Assembly: GCA_023846275.1 (NCBI GenBank)
Contig: JAIUJO010000159.1
Coordinates: 523,501-587,500, forward strand
From: Vanilla planifolia
Taxonomy: Eukaryota > Streptophyta > Magnoliopsida > Asparagales > Orchidaceae
Direction: 5' to 3'
DNA: 64,000 nt
Shown here: in pieces, positions 44,194-57,110 of the stretch
How the letters are laid out: every line of letters begins with the position of its first letter
Position numbering within the stretch: the first letter of the stretch is position 1
Position numbers and translations under genes: made by a program
The notes under the pieces: model-generated
Told to the model about the DNA's origin: nothing
Databases searched by the model: none
The model's input: only the letters and a program-made list of their open reading frames with translations

Positions 44194-44415
44194 CAAATGT
44201 TTTGCTTTGAATTTGTTATTTTATAAGGATACTTTAATTCTCCTCTAATGTGACATTTATATTATATTGATTTTGTTGCATAATATTGCATCAGTTTATC
44301 TCATTGTTTCAAATATTTTGCTTTGATTTTACTATTTGATAAGGATGCATTAATTCTCCTCTTGTGACATTATATAGATTTGGTTATATATCATTACATC
44401 AACATGTCTTATTTC
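44194..44415 (+). repeat. Sub-monomer repeat, two copies of 116 bp
   Basis: CAAATGTTTTGCTTTGA at 44194 and CAAATATTTTGCTTTGA at 44310 begin two tandem copies of the CTTTGATTT to TCTCATT part of the monomer. Both continue with TATAAGGAT or GATAAGGAT and AATTCTCCTC. This is the copy-B counterpart of the three-copy expansion at 32130-32475. Confidence 0.8.
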
Positions 44416-47400
44416 AAATTTATTTATATATTTACATGATACCAAATATTAGTGAATTATTTTTTTATTTTATTTCTATTGTTATTTCAAAGTAATTAGA
44501 AATGAGTTCTCATAAAGATGAAACAATTGTTGTTGGACTCTTCCTAAAGAGCTTTATCCAAAGAAATAATTTATTTCTATATTTTTAAATACTTTATTTT
44601 TTATGTCTATGACATGATTTGCAAGAGATTTTAGTTCATACCATATTAGATGATTGATTAAGTTTTTCATTTTAATGTGTTTATATTTTTGTGAAAGTTT
44701 AATTCTTCTATTAAAAGACATTTACATCACTTTGATTTATTAATGTTATATTTCTTAAATTTATCTTAATTTATATTTAATATAAATTTACTTAATATTG
44801 AAAATATTATTTATTATTATTTATACTTATTTATTTTTAAAATCAAAGTGATTCTTATTTAATTTGTTCGAGATGAAACAAATATTACTAGATCCATCTC
44901 AAAGTGGTATGTCCAACTTTTTATTACTTTGTGAATTTATTAATTGTTTAGTTTCAATGGTTTTGCATATTTTATAAGGCATTTCAAATATGTCCATCAA
45001 TGATGCTCACAAGATCTCTATAGCATCTAAGAACACAACATTCGTGAATAATTTATTTCAACTTTTAAACCTTTTTGCTTTACTTTAGCTATACTAATAT
45101 GAATTTATAGATCTCATCATGGGTGACACTTATATGGGTTGCATTTCATTTTTTCTCTTTTAAGCACTAATTTTCATTTACCTAATAATAAAATAGAAAT
45201 TTCCAATTATTTGTGCTTTTTTACTAGTGTAATAATTAGTTATTGTAGACCTAGTTCAATTAGGATGAATGAAATATTGTTGGACTTCACACAGTAAGTT
45301 TTACCAAAATAAACATTTATTTTTACATAATTAAACATTTATTTTAGTACTTCAACAAATTTTAAATGGCATTTTCATTTACACATGATGTTGTAATTGA
45401 AGAGGCTACACTCGATCTTCAATATATCTTAAAATAAAATTTTTCCATTGTATTTATGACATTTCTTCAAATATTTTGCTTTGTGTTCCTTATAAAACTT
45501 ACAAACTATAGATCTCTTTTAGGTTTCAAATTTTATCATTTTTATTTATTTCCATTTCTTCAATTTATCACATTTTTGTTTTAATATATATTTACGTAAT
45601 GCAAAAAATAATTTATTATTATTTATGCTTAGTTATTTTGTACTTATCAATATTTCCAAATAACGATCAATGAGGACAAAACAATCATTGTTGGAATCAT
45701 CTCTGTGAGCTCCATTCTTAAATTTTTTTCTTTCACATAGTTCGGTGCACTTTTATGAGGAACCATAATTTGTTCTTGATTTGAGTATCAACTATATAAT
45801 ACTCAATCTCCTCACTCACAAAATGCAACTTTCACATGAAATACATCTAATTTCACTAATTGTTTTATTTTGATTTTGTCATATTACTATTCACTCGAAA
45901 TCTCCCCACGTCTGACCTATACATTACTTTGATTTAGTTATATTGAACTATTTTAATTTTTCTTTCTTTAGCTATATTATATATTTTTTGTTATTAAAAA
46001 TAAAAATTTTTATTATTCATAGATATTTATTTTTCAAATTGATTGTAATTCTAAATAAGAAATGGTCAAGATGGAAATGTATTACTTGAATTGTAACAAT
46101 GAGCACTTTCTAAATAAATATTTTTTTATATTTGCAAATATTTTATTTTATAGGACTTTTACATGTTTTATGAGACATTTTGATTTGTAAAAACTAAGAT
46201 GATAATTGAGTTCTCCTTATTTTCTTTGAGTGTAACGTTTTGATAGAATTTAATTAGCTCCTTTTAGTTTTTTCTCTTTCATTTTGTGATACAACTACAT
46301 ATCTCTTCATAACTTCTTATGTCATCTTTTGAAAACATTTTATTTTGCTATACTACATTGATTTAAATTATCTCACTTTAGCTTTATTTAAATTTTCTTA
46401 GTATTAAAATAATATTTTTTTATCTCTGATTTTATTTGTTTTCATAATTTGCGGTAGCACAAAACTTGGTCCAATCTAGATGAAATTAACATCATTAGAC
46501 TCATCTAAAGGAGTTTTATTAATTAAACAATTGTTACTATATTTTTAAATATTTAATTTTCACTACTTTTTCCTTGAGTTATGGGATATTTTGATTAATT
46601 CTTCATTTGGAAAATGATAATGTTATACTCGATCAGCTTAGTATCTTTTTGAGACAACTTTCTTGTACAGTTAATCTCATTCCATCAAATTCTTCAATTT
46701 GAATTTATTATATTACTATTAACTATTAATGTTCTCTCATATGATGTCCACAAAACTTCCATTTTCTATTATTACATTGCTTTAATTTACCTCATTTCAT
46801 TATTAATATATATTTACTTTGCATTAAAATAATAATTATTTATTATTTATGCCATTTTATTTTTGTAACTCATAGTAATTCAACATATTATATGAGTAAT
46901 ATGATGTTAGATGAACTCAACTAGCGTTATCCAACAAAATAGTCATTTTAATAATGTGAGCTATTTTATTTATTTACTTTTTGTCATTTTCTCAAATTTT
47001 TCTCCTTGATTTGTCTATGTAATTATGCAATCTCCTTTCGTGTGAACTTAATATGACTTTGTTTTAGTTATAATACTTTATTTATCCGTTTTTTTAATCT
47101 TTATTTGTTCAATAATTAAAAAATAAATTCTTATGGATTATGTTGTTTTACTTTGGTAATTCATAAAATTCTTTATGTCTTCCAATTGAGATGGAATAAA
47201 TGTCATTTGACTCATTTTGATAAACTCTACATAATTTAGTCTTCTTTTTTCCTATTATTTTCAAATATTTTATTTTCCAATGTTTTAGCTTGGTTTATGG
47301 ATATTTCTATTCATAGCTAATTTGGCAATCGATAACGTTACTCGTAATCTCCATATTAACTTCAAAGGAAAATTTCATATACAATTTACCTCATGTCATC

Positions 47401-48853
47401 AATTTTTTTCTTTGATTTTGTCTTATTTTGATATAACAATAAAACTTTTCTTATGTGAAAAAAATAAATTTTTATTTGGTTAATTACATTGCTTCAATTT
47501 ATCAATTTTAAGCTTTATTATATATTGACCTAACATTAAAATAAGAACTTATTAGTGTTTATGTTTTTTATTTTGGTAATTTGTAGTATTCAAAACAAGA
47601 CTTGATCGAGATGTAACAATTCTTATTGGACTTATCTCGACTAGTATTATCCAACTAAGCATTCATCTTCATGTCTTAATTATTTTATTTAATTGTGTTT
47701 TTGCAATCTTTATGAAACATTTTTATATGTACATTATTTGATGATTTAGGATAGTACACTATATTTTTACAACACCTTGGAATGAAATATTCTTCGATAA
47801 TATATCTCATTTTTTAAATTTTTTGTTTACATTTAATTATATTAATATGTATCTCTAAATACCCTACTACATGGCCTTTACTTCACTTTTGCTTGATAAT
47901 TTTACAATTTTTTAAATTTTATTATCTTAGCTTTAATATATCTTTATTAAACATTGAATAATAATATATTATGACTATGCTTAATTACTTTAGTAATTCA
48001 CAGTATTCAGAATGAAATTCAACCAAAATTGAACAAATGTTATTGGACTTGTCTCAATATACTAAAAATAATCCATTTTATGTCTTTAAAACTTTTATTT
48101 TAAATAATTTTTATATGTTTTACTAATCACTTCAATTCATAACTAATTTTAAAAAAATTAGAATGTAGTTCTTGATCACTTATTTATCATGACATGTTAC
48201 TTTCACAAACTTTTTATACCATTGATCAAAATGTTTATTTTGATCTGATTATAATACTATGTAATTCTATATTTCTTTTGGTGTGGCCTTTTTGACATAT
48301 TCAGCTCACTATATTACACTATTTAAATTATGATATTTTTAGCTATAATATTAATTTATGTAATACTATAACATAATTTTTTTTATGCTTAATACTTTAG
48401 AAATTTATGATAAGTCAAAATGTTATATCCAATTAAATGTTTAATTTTTATACTTTTAAATAATTTATTTATAAAGCTTTGAACATTTTTTTATGCATTA
48501 AACATCATTTCTTATTTAGTGATTGAGGATTACTCATCCTCCTTGGTATAATTGAATATAATTTTTTTATAAAAGATATTTCATTTTTTTGAATTTTTTC
48601 CTTTTGACTTGGATAACTACTACGTTGCTCAAAATATCCGCTTATCTAACCACTAAATCGCATTGGTTTGGTTATATTACATTTCATTGATTAATCTAAT
48701 TTGAAATTTAACATATATTTAGTTAATATTATAATAATAATTTTATGTTATTTACTTTTTTAAATTTTGTAGTAATTCTAATTAAGGTCGAATAAAGACA
48801 GAACAAAACATCATTCATCTTCTCTTGATAAACTTTATATAGTTATTATTCAT

Positions 48854-48870
48854 TATATATATATATATAT
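48854..48870. repeat. (TA)n microsatellite at monomer site 2
   Basis: Seventeen alternating T/A bases follow the AACTTTATATAGTTATTATTC stretch, which corresponds to GCTCTATCCAATTAAATATT of the monomer. Confidence 0.9.
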
Positions 48871-51800
48871 TATTTTTAATTTGTTTAGCATGTTTTATGA
48901 GACATGTCATTTTGCACTTTATTTGACTGACATTTATTTCACTTTGATTTTGCAATATAAATTACTTATATGTAAGTTGTCCATTAACATATATTTACTT
49001 TGCATTAAAATAATATTTTTAATTAGGGATTATTTATTTTTATAATTTTTAATAGTTAAAAACTAGCATTGATTGAGAGGAAACAAACCTTTTTAAATTA
49101 TAATGATGAGCCATATCTAATTAAATATTTATTTTATTTTTTTATATGTTTACTTTTATATGATTATTACACATTTTGTGTGGCATCTCAACCCATACAT
49201 TATTTGTTGATTGAGGATGTTAGACTTGATATCCTCTGTATAATGCAATGTAACATTCCTAATAAACATAGCTCATTTTGTCAAGGGTTTTTACTATAAT
49301 TTGGCTATTTTAATATTTATGCCTTCATCTTTTTTATGATCTTTTTTCTCATTTTGAATTTGTTCTATCATATTAATTCTATTTATCTCATTTTAGGTTT
49401 AATATAAATTGAAATATTATTAGAATAATAACTTATTATCATTTATAGTTATTTAATCTACTAATTAGCAATAGCTTTATATATGGTCTTATCAAGAAGA
49501 TATAAAAATTGTTAGGCTTATCTAAATTAACATTACTAAAAAATACTTGAATTATTATATTTTTAAATAGTTTATTCTCTTTGATTTTTATATTTTTTTT
49601 AAAAAAATTCATTTTGTACGTAATTTCGAATTTGAGAATATGACATTCTGTCTCCTTTGTGTCTTACAATGCAACTTTCCCAAACAATTTAAATTATTTT
49701 TTCAATTTTTTTTTTGATTTGGTATATTTCTATGAAACTCTAAATCTCTTCATAAGTGATCTTTACTTCTCATTGATTTGGTCGTGTTATATATAATCAA
49801 TTATTTACATTTTAACTTTAATACATTCCTACTAAATTTTAAGATAATAATTATTTATTTATTTTACTTTTTGTTTTTAGTAATTTGTAGTAATTCATAA
49901 CTTTACCTGATTGAGAAGAAACAAACATTGTTTGACTCATCTTAATGTGCACTCTCCAATGAAAATTTTCTTTTAAATTTATTTTTTAATGTGTTTGAAA
50001 TATTTATAAGGCATTTTTTGTAGTACTTGCTTTGACAATTGAAGACATCACACTCAATTTCTTTGGTATCTTTGTAGTACTTGATTTTACACAATTTATT
50101 TTCTTACACTTTTCCACACTTCATGTGACTTTTCAATTTTTACTAGATTTGACAAAAAAAATGTTGTAGGTTTAATCTCCTTAATATGTTGGAATGCGCA
50201 TTTCTTATATAACATATCATTTTATTAAAGTTTTTTTAAGATTTGACTGTGTTCATAAGTTACTCTAAATGTTATCGATTATGGCATTTGTATCAGTCCA
50301 TTTTGTTATAATACATTCCTTTTCTTTATCTTATTTCAACTTTAATATGAAATTTTTGTAAAGTAAACTTAAAAGATTTTATTATTTATGTACATTTACT
50401 TTGGCAATTCATTGTAATTCCTTAAGAGATCCATTCTAGAGGAAACAAATATTCCTGAACCCCTCTTAAAGAACTCTATAAAATTAAATATTTATTTAAA
50501 TACTTTTAAATATGTTACATTTTGGATTTTAAGAGATTAAAAGTATCTTTTTTATATGTACTTGATTTGATGATTGATAGAATTACATTTAGTCTCCTTA
50601 GTATGCTAGAAAGATAATTTTCCATACAACATGGTTCTTTTTCAAAATTTATTTTCTTGAATTTTGTTATTTTACATTGTACTCTAAATCACTTATCATG
50701 GGACATTTACATTGCTTTGATTTGGTTTTATTATATTTCTCTAATTTATCTCATTTCAACTTTAATAAAGTTTTACTTATTTTAAAAATTAAATTATTTT
50801 TATTTATTTTTTTAATTATAAGTGTTGTTTGACATGTCTTGACAAGTTATGTCAAACTAATTGTTTATTTTTATATTTTATCAATATTTCTCTACCAACT
50901 TAGTATGTTTTATAAGAAATTTTGATTTTTACATTATTTGATGATTGAGGATGTTACATTTAATCATTCTTATATTTTTGCATGCTTCTTCAACATATTA
51001 TTTATCACATTAATTCAAATGTTTTCTTTTGAGTTCGTTATATGCCATTAAACTCTAAGTATTCTGTTGTGTGACTAATAAATCACATTTTTTTTTGGCT
51101 ATTTTGTACCATTTAAAATTATCTAAGTTTAACTTTAAAATATTTCTTTACATATTGTAGAAATGGCAATGTTTCATTATTTATGTTTAATTAATTTGTT
51201 CATTCATAGTAATTCCAAACAAAGTCTTTTGAGAACAAATAAACATCATTTCACCCATCTTAAGGAGGATGATCTAATTAGATGATCAGTTTTACCTATC
51301 AAAATGATTTATTTTCTTGTGTTTATAAAACTTTGGAGCATATTTTAAATTATAATTCATTTGATGATCACGATTATCATTCTACTGATTGTGCCTAATC
51401 TACAGTGCTAAGCTTTCTAGCATAAATTAATTCATTTCTTTATGTTTTTTTTTCTTTGCTTCTGTTATGATAAAATAGTAACTCTTTTATTATGTTAACT
51501 TTACATTGCTTTTATTTTTCTATATCATAATACTTTGATTTACAACATTTCAATTTTGTTATATATTCCATAAATTTGAAAATAATAACTTTTAATTCTT
51601 TATAACCCCTTAATTTGTTAATTTATAAAAATGAGAAATTAAGTTTGTTCATGATGAGACAAAAGTCATAAGGCTCAGTTTTAGGAGCACTATCATATTA
51701 AATATGCTTCGTTAAATTTTTTAACATTTTATTTTTGCACTCTTTTTAAGACATTTCTTTTTGCTTTTAATTAAATAATTATGGATGTCACACTTGATCT

Positions 51801-54410
51801 ATGTAGTATTTTAGAATTTAACTTTCATACATAATTTATCTCATTTGTTCAAATTTTTTCTATTATTTGGTTGTATTAATATATAACATTTATTCTCTTT
51901 TAATGTGACCTTCAAATTTTTTTTTATTTTATTCTCTCAATTTATCACATTTCAATGTAACTATACATTTACTTAAAAGCAAAATAATAATTAATCATTA
52001 TTATTATTATTTATTTCGTTTTGTAATTTCTTACAATTCCAAAATTGAATTGATGGAGATGTAACAAATATCATTAGACACATCATGACAAGTTTTATCA
52101 AATTAAAAATTTATTTTATTATAATTTCATGTTTTTTACTTTCTATAATTTTAACATATCTTATGAAGCATTTTAATTCATACAAAATTTGATAATCAAG
52201 GAAACTCTAGTGGATCTCCCTAGTAACATGGAGAATTATTTTCTTGAACAAATAAATTCATTTCTTCAAATTATTTACTTTCTTTGTTCTATTATTATGT
52301 AACACTAAATCAATTTTAGTTTGAGCATTACATTGATTTTATTTTGAAATTTTATATTTCTTCAATTTATATTATTTTAACTTCAATCTATACCCTCTTA
52401 TTATTACTATTACAATTTCTTAGTTTTTTATTTACATTGATAGTTCTCTATAAATCCAATGGTGGATCCATGGAGAAGAAGCAAATGTCCTTGGACCAGT
52501 TTCGTTGGTTTCTATCATGCTTAAAAAATTATGTTTTTAAATATATTATTTTCTATATATTTTGAAAACTTTATGAATTATTATGTTTTATCTAATTTGA
52601 AAATTTAAAATTTTAAACTTGATCTCTTTTGTATCTTTCATTGAAACTTTTTCACACAAGTTAACTTATGGAAAATGTGTTCAATCATTTGATAATATAA
52701 CTTAGAAACTCTAATTCTCTCCTAATGTCAGTTTTACATTGCTTTGAGTACTTTATATTATATTTAATGAATTTTTATCTTTTTAATTTTAGTATATATT
52801 TAATTTACATAATTATTGTAAATGTTTATTGTTATTTTTTCATAATACATGAGAAGTCTAAATAAGGACCAATCAAGCTCCAACAAACATTATTAGACTT
52901 GAGTTATAGAGCTCCACCAAATTAAATATTTAATTTTATATTTTTATTTATTGTTTTTGTATTTTTTAATAATTGACGAGTCATTTTGATTCATACTTAA
53001 TGAAATTACTCATGATTTTGCACTTGATGTTCTTAATATCTTGAAATTTAACTTTTGTTGCATAATTTATCTTATCTTTTCAAGATTTTTTCTTCAAGTA
53101 TTGACATTTATATTATTTTTATTAGTTTATATTACATTGGTGTAATTGACCTCTTTTTAGCATTAATATATATTGATTTATAGTTAGACTAATAATTTAT
53201 CATCTTTATAGTTATTTATTTTGGAAATTCATACTAATTCTAGGCGAAGTCCATTCCAGATGAAAGAAGCTCATTGAACTTATGTCAACTAGCACTATAC
53301 CATTAAATACTGATTTTTATATTTTAAAACATTTTAGCTTTTGAGGTTTTGGCATGCTTTATATGCTATTTTCATTTTTACTTGATTTTACAATTGAGGA
53401 TGTCATGAACTTTATCTTTACAATCTTGGAATGATGTTTTCTCATTCCTTTTTGAACATTTTATTAAATTGTTCACTCTAATTTGAGTATATCCCTACAA
53501 TGCTCTAATCCTATTGTCGTGCAAGATTCACTTTGATTTGGTTATGTTGCATTTTTTTCATTTATATTGTTTCAAATTTAACATATATTTCCTTAATATA
53601 AAAATTAAAATTTGTTATTATTTTTGCTTATTTATTTTTTGTAAATTGTAGTAATTTTTATAAAAAGGTTTGACCATGATGAAAGAAATATCATTGCGCT
53701 TAACTTTATATGCCAAAATAAATGAAATAATAATATTTATTTCCTAGGGTTTTTACAAACTTTTTAAAAATTTATTTCCTTGAATGTAGTTTTCATATGT
53801 AAAAAACTTGTTGCTCTAAATAACTTTTTTATTTGGTTATATTATTATATTACTCCAAATCTCTTATTGAGCAACCTTGGTATTAATATTATTTAATTTA
53901 TTACATTACTTCAATTTATTACATTTTTAAACGAAAATTTATTAAATATTAATATAATAATTTCTTGTTATTTATTACTATTTACTATGCTAATTCTTAA
54001 TAATTACAAATAAAGATAGAATGAGAAGAACTTAATGTCTTTGAACTCTTTTCAATGAGCCCCATCAAATAAATATTAATTTATATATTTTTTAACTATT
54101 CTTTTTTTTATGTTTTTGGCACAATTTTCTATATATTTTAATTTTTACGTTATTTTATAATAAAAGATATGATAATGGACGTCCAGTGTATTTTATAGTG
54201 AAACTTTCATCAAATAAGAAACTCTAATAATAAAGTTATGAAATTTATATTATTATAATTTTATAATTTATTTAAAGAATATTTTAATTTACTTTACTTT
54301 TATTTTTTTCAATCCAGTATATCGGAGCAATCCTAACCAACGACTCATCATGACAGAACACATTACTAGACTTATCTTTATGAGATTTATCTTAGCAAAT
54401 ATTTAATATT

Positions 54411-54494
54411 ATATATATATATATATATATGTATATATGTGTGTGTGTGTGCGTGTGTCTGTGTCTGTGTCTATGTGTGTGTGCATGTGTGTGT
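54411..54494. repeat. Compound (AT)n(GT)n microsatellite at monomer site 2
   Basis: An AT run of about 20 bases passes into GT, with GC, CT and AT interruptions, for a total of about 84 bases. It is the longest simple repeat in the window. It sits just after the AGCAAATATTTAATATT that corresponds to AATTAAATATT of the monomer. An open frame starting with alternating C and V residues at 54437 is only a translation of this tract. Confidence 0.95.
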
Positions 54495-54752
54495 TGTTAA
54501 ATTTTTTATTGTTAATAATTTCTTCAATTCTTTTATTTCTGTATATTTTAATGTTACTTTTATTCTTTTATAATAAGATGTTTACATTACTTTCATTTCG
54601 TTATATTACTTTAATTTATTTTATTTTAGCTTTAATATTAATTTAGTAACTATTATAAAAATAAATTATTATTATTATTTATACTTATCTAATTTTGAAT
54701 TTATAGTAATTCCATGGAGATCTCATCAAGACAAAAAAATATTGTTAGCTCT

Positions 54753-55614
54753 ATCTCAATAAACTCTATTTAATTAAATATTTATTTATATATATATAGT
54801 TTAAATATAATATTTTTTAAAGTTTTCGCACACTTTAGTTTAGATTTCAATTTGTACATGATATGATGGTTGAGCACATTACACACGTTCTCCAAAGTGT
54901 CTTAAAATAAAACTTCCTCTCACTATTTTCTAGTTTCATAATGTATTTTGTTTTAATTTTATTATATTATTAGACAGTTCTAAATCTTTTTTGTGCGACC
55001 TTAACATAACTTTTATTTTATTGTGTTATATTTTTTCAATTTATTTAATTTTAACTTTGTTAAGTATATACTTAATATTAATTTATTATTTTTTATTCTA
55101 ATTTAAATTGGTAATTTTTTATTTTTTCAAACTTTATTTGATGAGATGAAATAATTATTAATAGACTCCTCACAATGAGCCCTATCTCAATAAACTTTAT
55201 TTAATTAAATATTTATTTTTATATATATAATTTAAATATAAAATTTTTTAAAGTTTTGGCACACTTTAGTTTAGATTTCAATTTGTACATGATATGATGG
55301 CTGAGCACATTACACACGTTCTCCAAAGTGTCATAAAATAAAACTTCCTCTCACTATCTTCTAGTTTCATAATGTATTTTGCTTTAATTTTATTATATTA
55401 TTAGGGAGTTCTAAATCTTTTTTGTGTGACCTTAACATCACTTTGATTTTATTATGTTATATTTTTTCAATTTATCTAATTTCGACTTTGTTAAGTATAT
55501 ACTTAATATTAATTTATTATTTTTTATTCTAATTTAAAATTGTAATTTTTTATTATTTCAAACTTGGATTGATGAGATGAAATAATTGTTAATAGACTCC
55601 TCACAATGAGCCCT
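54753..55614 (+). repeat. Recent tandem duplication of a 431-bp monomer
   Basis: Units at about 54753-55183 and 55184-55614 align at a constant offset of 431 bases (for example AGTTTTCGCACAC at 54821 and AGTTTTGGCACAC at 55252; AATAGACTCC at 55160 and 55591). Over the 375 bases I compared there are about 20 differences, roughly 95 percent identity, whereas other neighbouring monomers are far more diverged. The pair shows that unequal exchange or replication slippage has added monomers fairly recently. It also explains part of the extra length of copy C. Confidence 0.92.
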
Positions 55615-56999
55615 TACTAAATAAAGTTTTGTTTTTATATTTTTAAATATTTTATTTTTTTGGCTCTTCTAGAAGTTTGCAATACAATTTGAATGTTACT
55701 TACTTTGATGGTGAAGGATTTTGCACTACATCTCCTTATTGCCATAAAATAGAGCTTTCAAATACAATTTATGTCTCAAAACTTTTCACTGTGTTGCTTT
55801 GAATGTCTTATTATGTGGTTTTTAAAATATTTTTTTTGCTATATTACATTGCTTGAATTCTTTTCATTATTGCTTTAGTATAATTAAATTATTACTAAAC
55901 TTGTAATTTATTCTTATTTATGCATTTAAAACTTTTTTAATTTGTAATGATTCTAAAAGAAGTCTTACCAAGACAAAATAAAAAAAATTGCACTTTTTTC
56001 CATAAGCTCTGCAAAATTATATATTTATTTCTACAGTTTTTAAAATATTTTATTTATTGGTGTCGTCGCATAGTATATATAATTAATTATGATTTAGAGT
56101 TGATTTTTCAATGATAGATGATACCTCTTATCTCTTTAGTATCTTAGAGTGTAGCTTTCCCATTTAATGTTATTTTTTTAAAATTTTCAATTTCATTTTA
56201 TAATTTTTTATGTAACACTAAATCTCATTGCATGTGGCACACAATTTTCAATTGGTTATATTTTATTACTTCAATTAATGACATTTTAGTTTCACTATAA
56301 ATTGAATAAGTATAATAATAATAAATTATTATTATTTATCCTTATTTAATTTTGTGATTTTTAGTTATAGTAAAAATTTTTTGGTGAAAAAAAAGATATT
56401 TTTTTGATTCATTTCAATGAGCACTGATTAATTAAATATAATTTTTTAATGTTTTTAAATTATCTTTTTTTAATTATTCTTGCTTATTTCCAATAAGATT
56501 TTTTTTAATAACTTATTTATAATAAAAAATTTATACTTCATGTCCTTTGTATACTGTATTGCATAAATTATATCATTTTTTAAAATCTTTCTCTTTGATG
56601 TCCTCATATTATTATGAAACTATATTTCTCGTCACATGTGCCTATTACACTGATTTGCTTTGGTTATATTATATTGTTTCAATTTATCTTTCTTTAATTT
56701 TAATACTCATCAAGTTAATTCAAAATTAATAATTTCTTACTATTATTATTTTACTATTGTAATTTGCAGTATATATAAACGAAGTTTAATATAGACAAAA
56801 TAAATGTCGTTAGACTCATTATGTTAGGCTCTAACAAATTAAAGTTTTTTTCACATTTTCAATACGTTATTTAACTTAACTTTTGCATGCTCTATGAGAT
56901 ATTTTAATTTTGACCTAATTTGATGATTAAAAATATTATAGATATCTTAGATTACAACTTTTCTCATTAAGTTTTCTAATTCATCTTTTTCTTTTTCAT

Positions 57000-57110
57000 A
57001 TGGTAATATTACTATGTATTTCTAATTCTTCTATCATGTGTCATTTATGGCCCAAGGATTCGATCATATCTTGACAAGTTAAATATGAATTAAAAAATAA
57101 TTTTTAATTT
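57000..57110 (+). repeat. Truncated monomer junction, copy C
   Basis: After CTATCATGTGTCATTTATG the sequence jumps to GCCCAAGGATTCGATC and then CTTGACAAGTTAAATATG, which is the end of the TTGGACTCATCTTGACAAGC box. It is the clearest of the three copies of this deletion junction. Confidence 0.65.

Larger units (their letters stand above)
37301..50900 (+). repeat. Higher-order repeat copy B (about 13.6 kb)
   Basis: Positions equivalent to copy A are 37400, 37809, 38483, 40950, 41356, 41709, 42237, 42742, 43330, 45678, 46240 and 50456 (against 22717, 23140, 24177, 27634, 28048, 28406, 28821, 30531, 31295, 34150, 34741 and 36931). The offset drifts from 14.7 to 11.5 kb and then returns to 13.5 kb. 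This means whole monomers were lost at several points and roughly five were gained between about 46.3 and 50.4 kb. Order and orientation are preserved throughout, as expected of segmental duplication within the array followed by indels. Confidence 0.75.
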
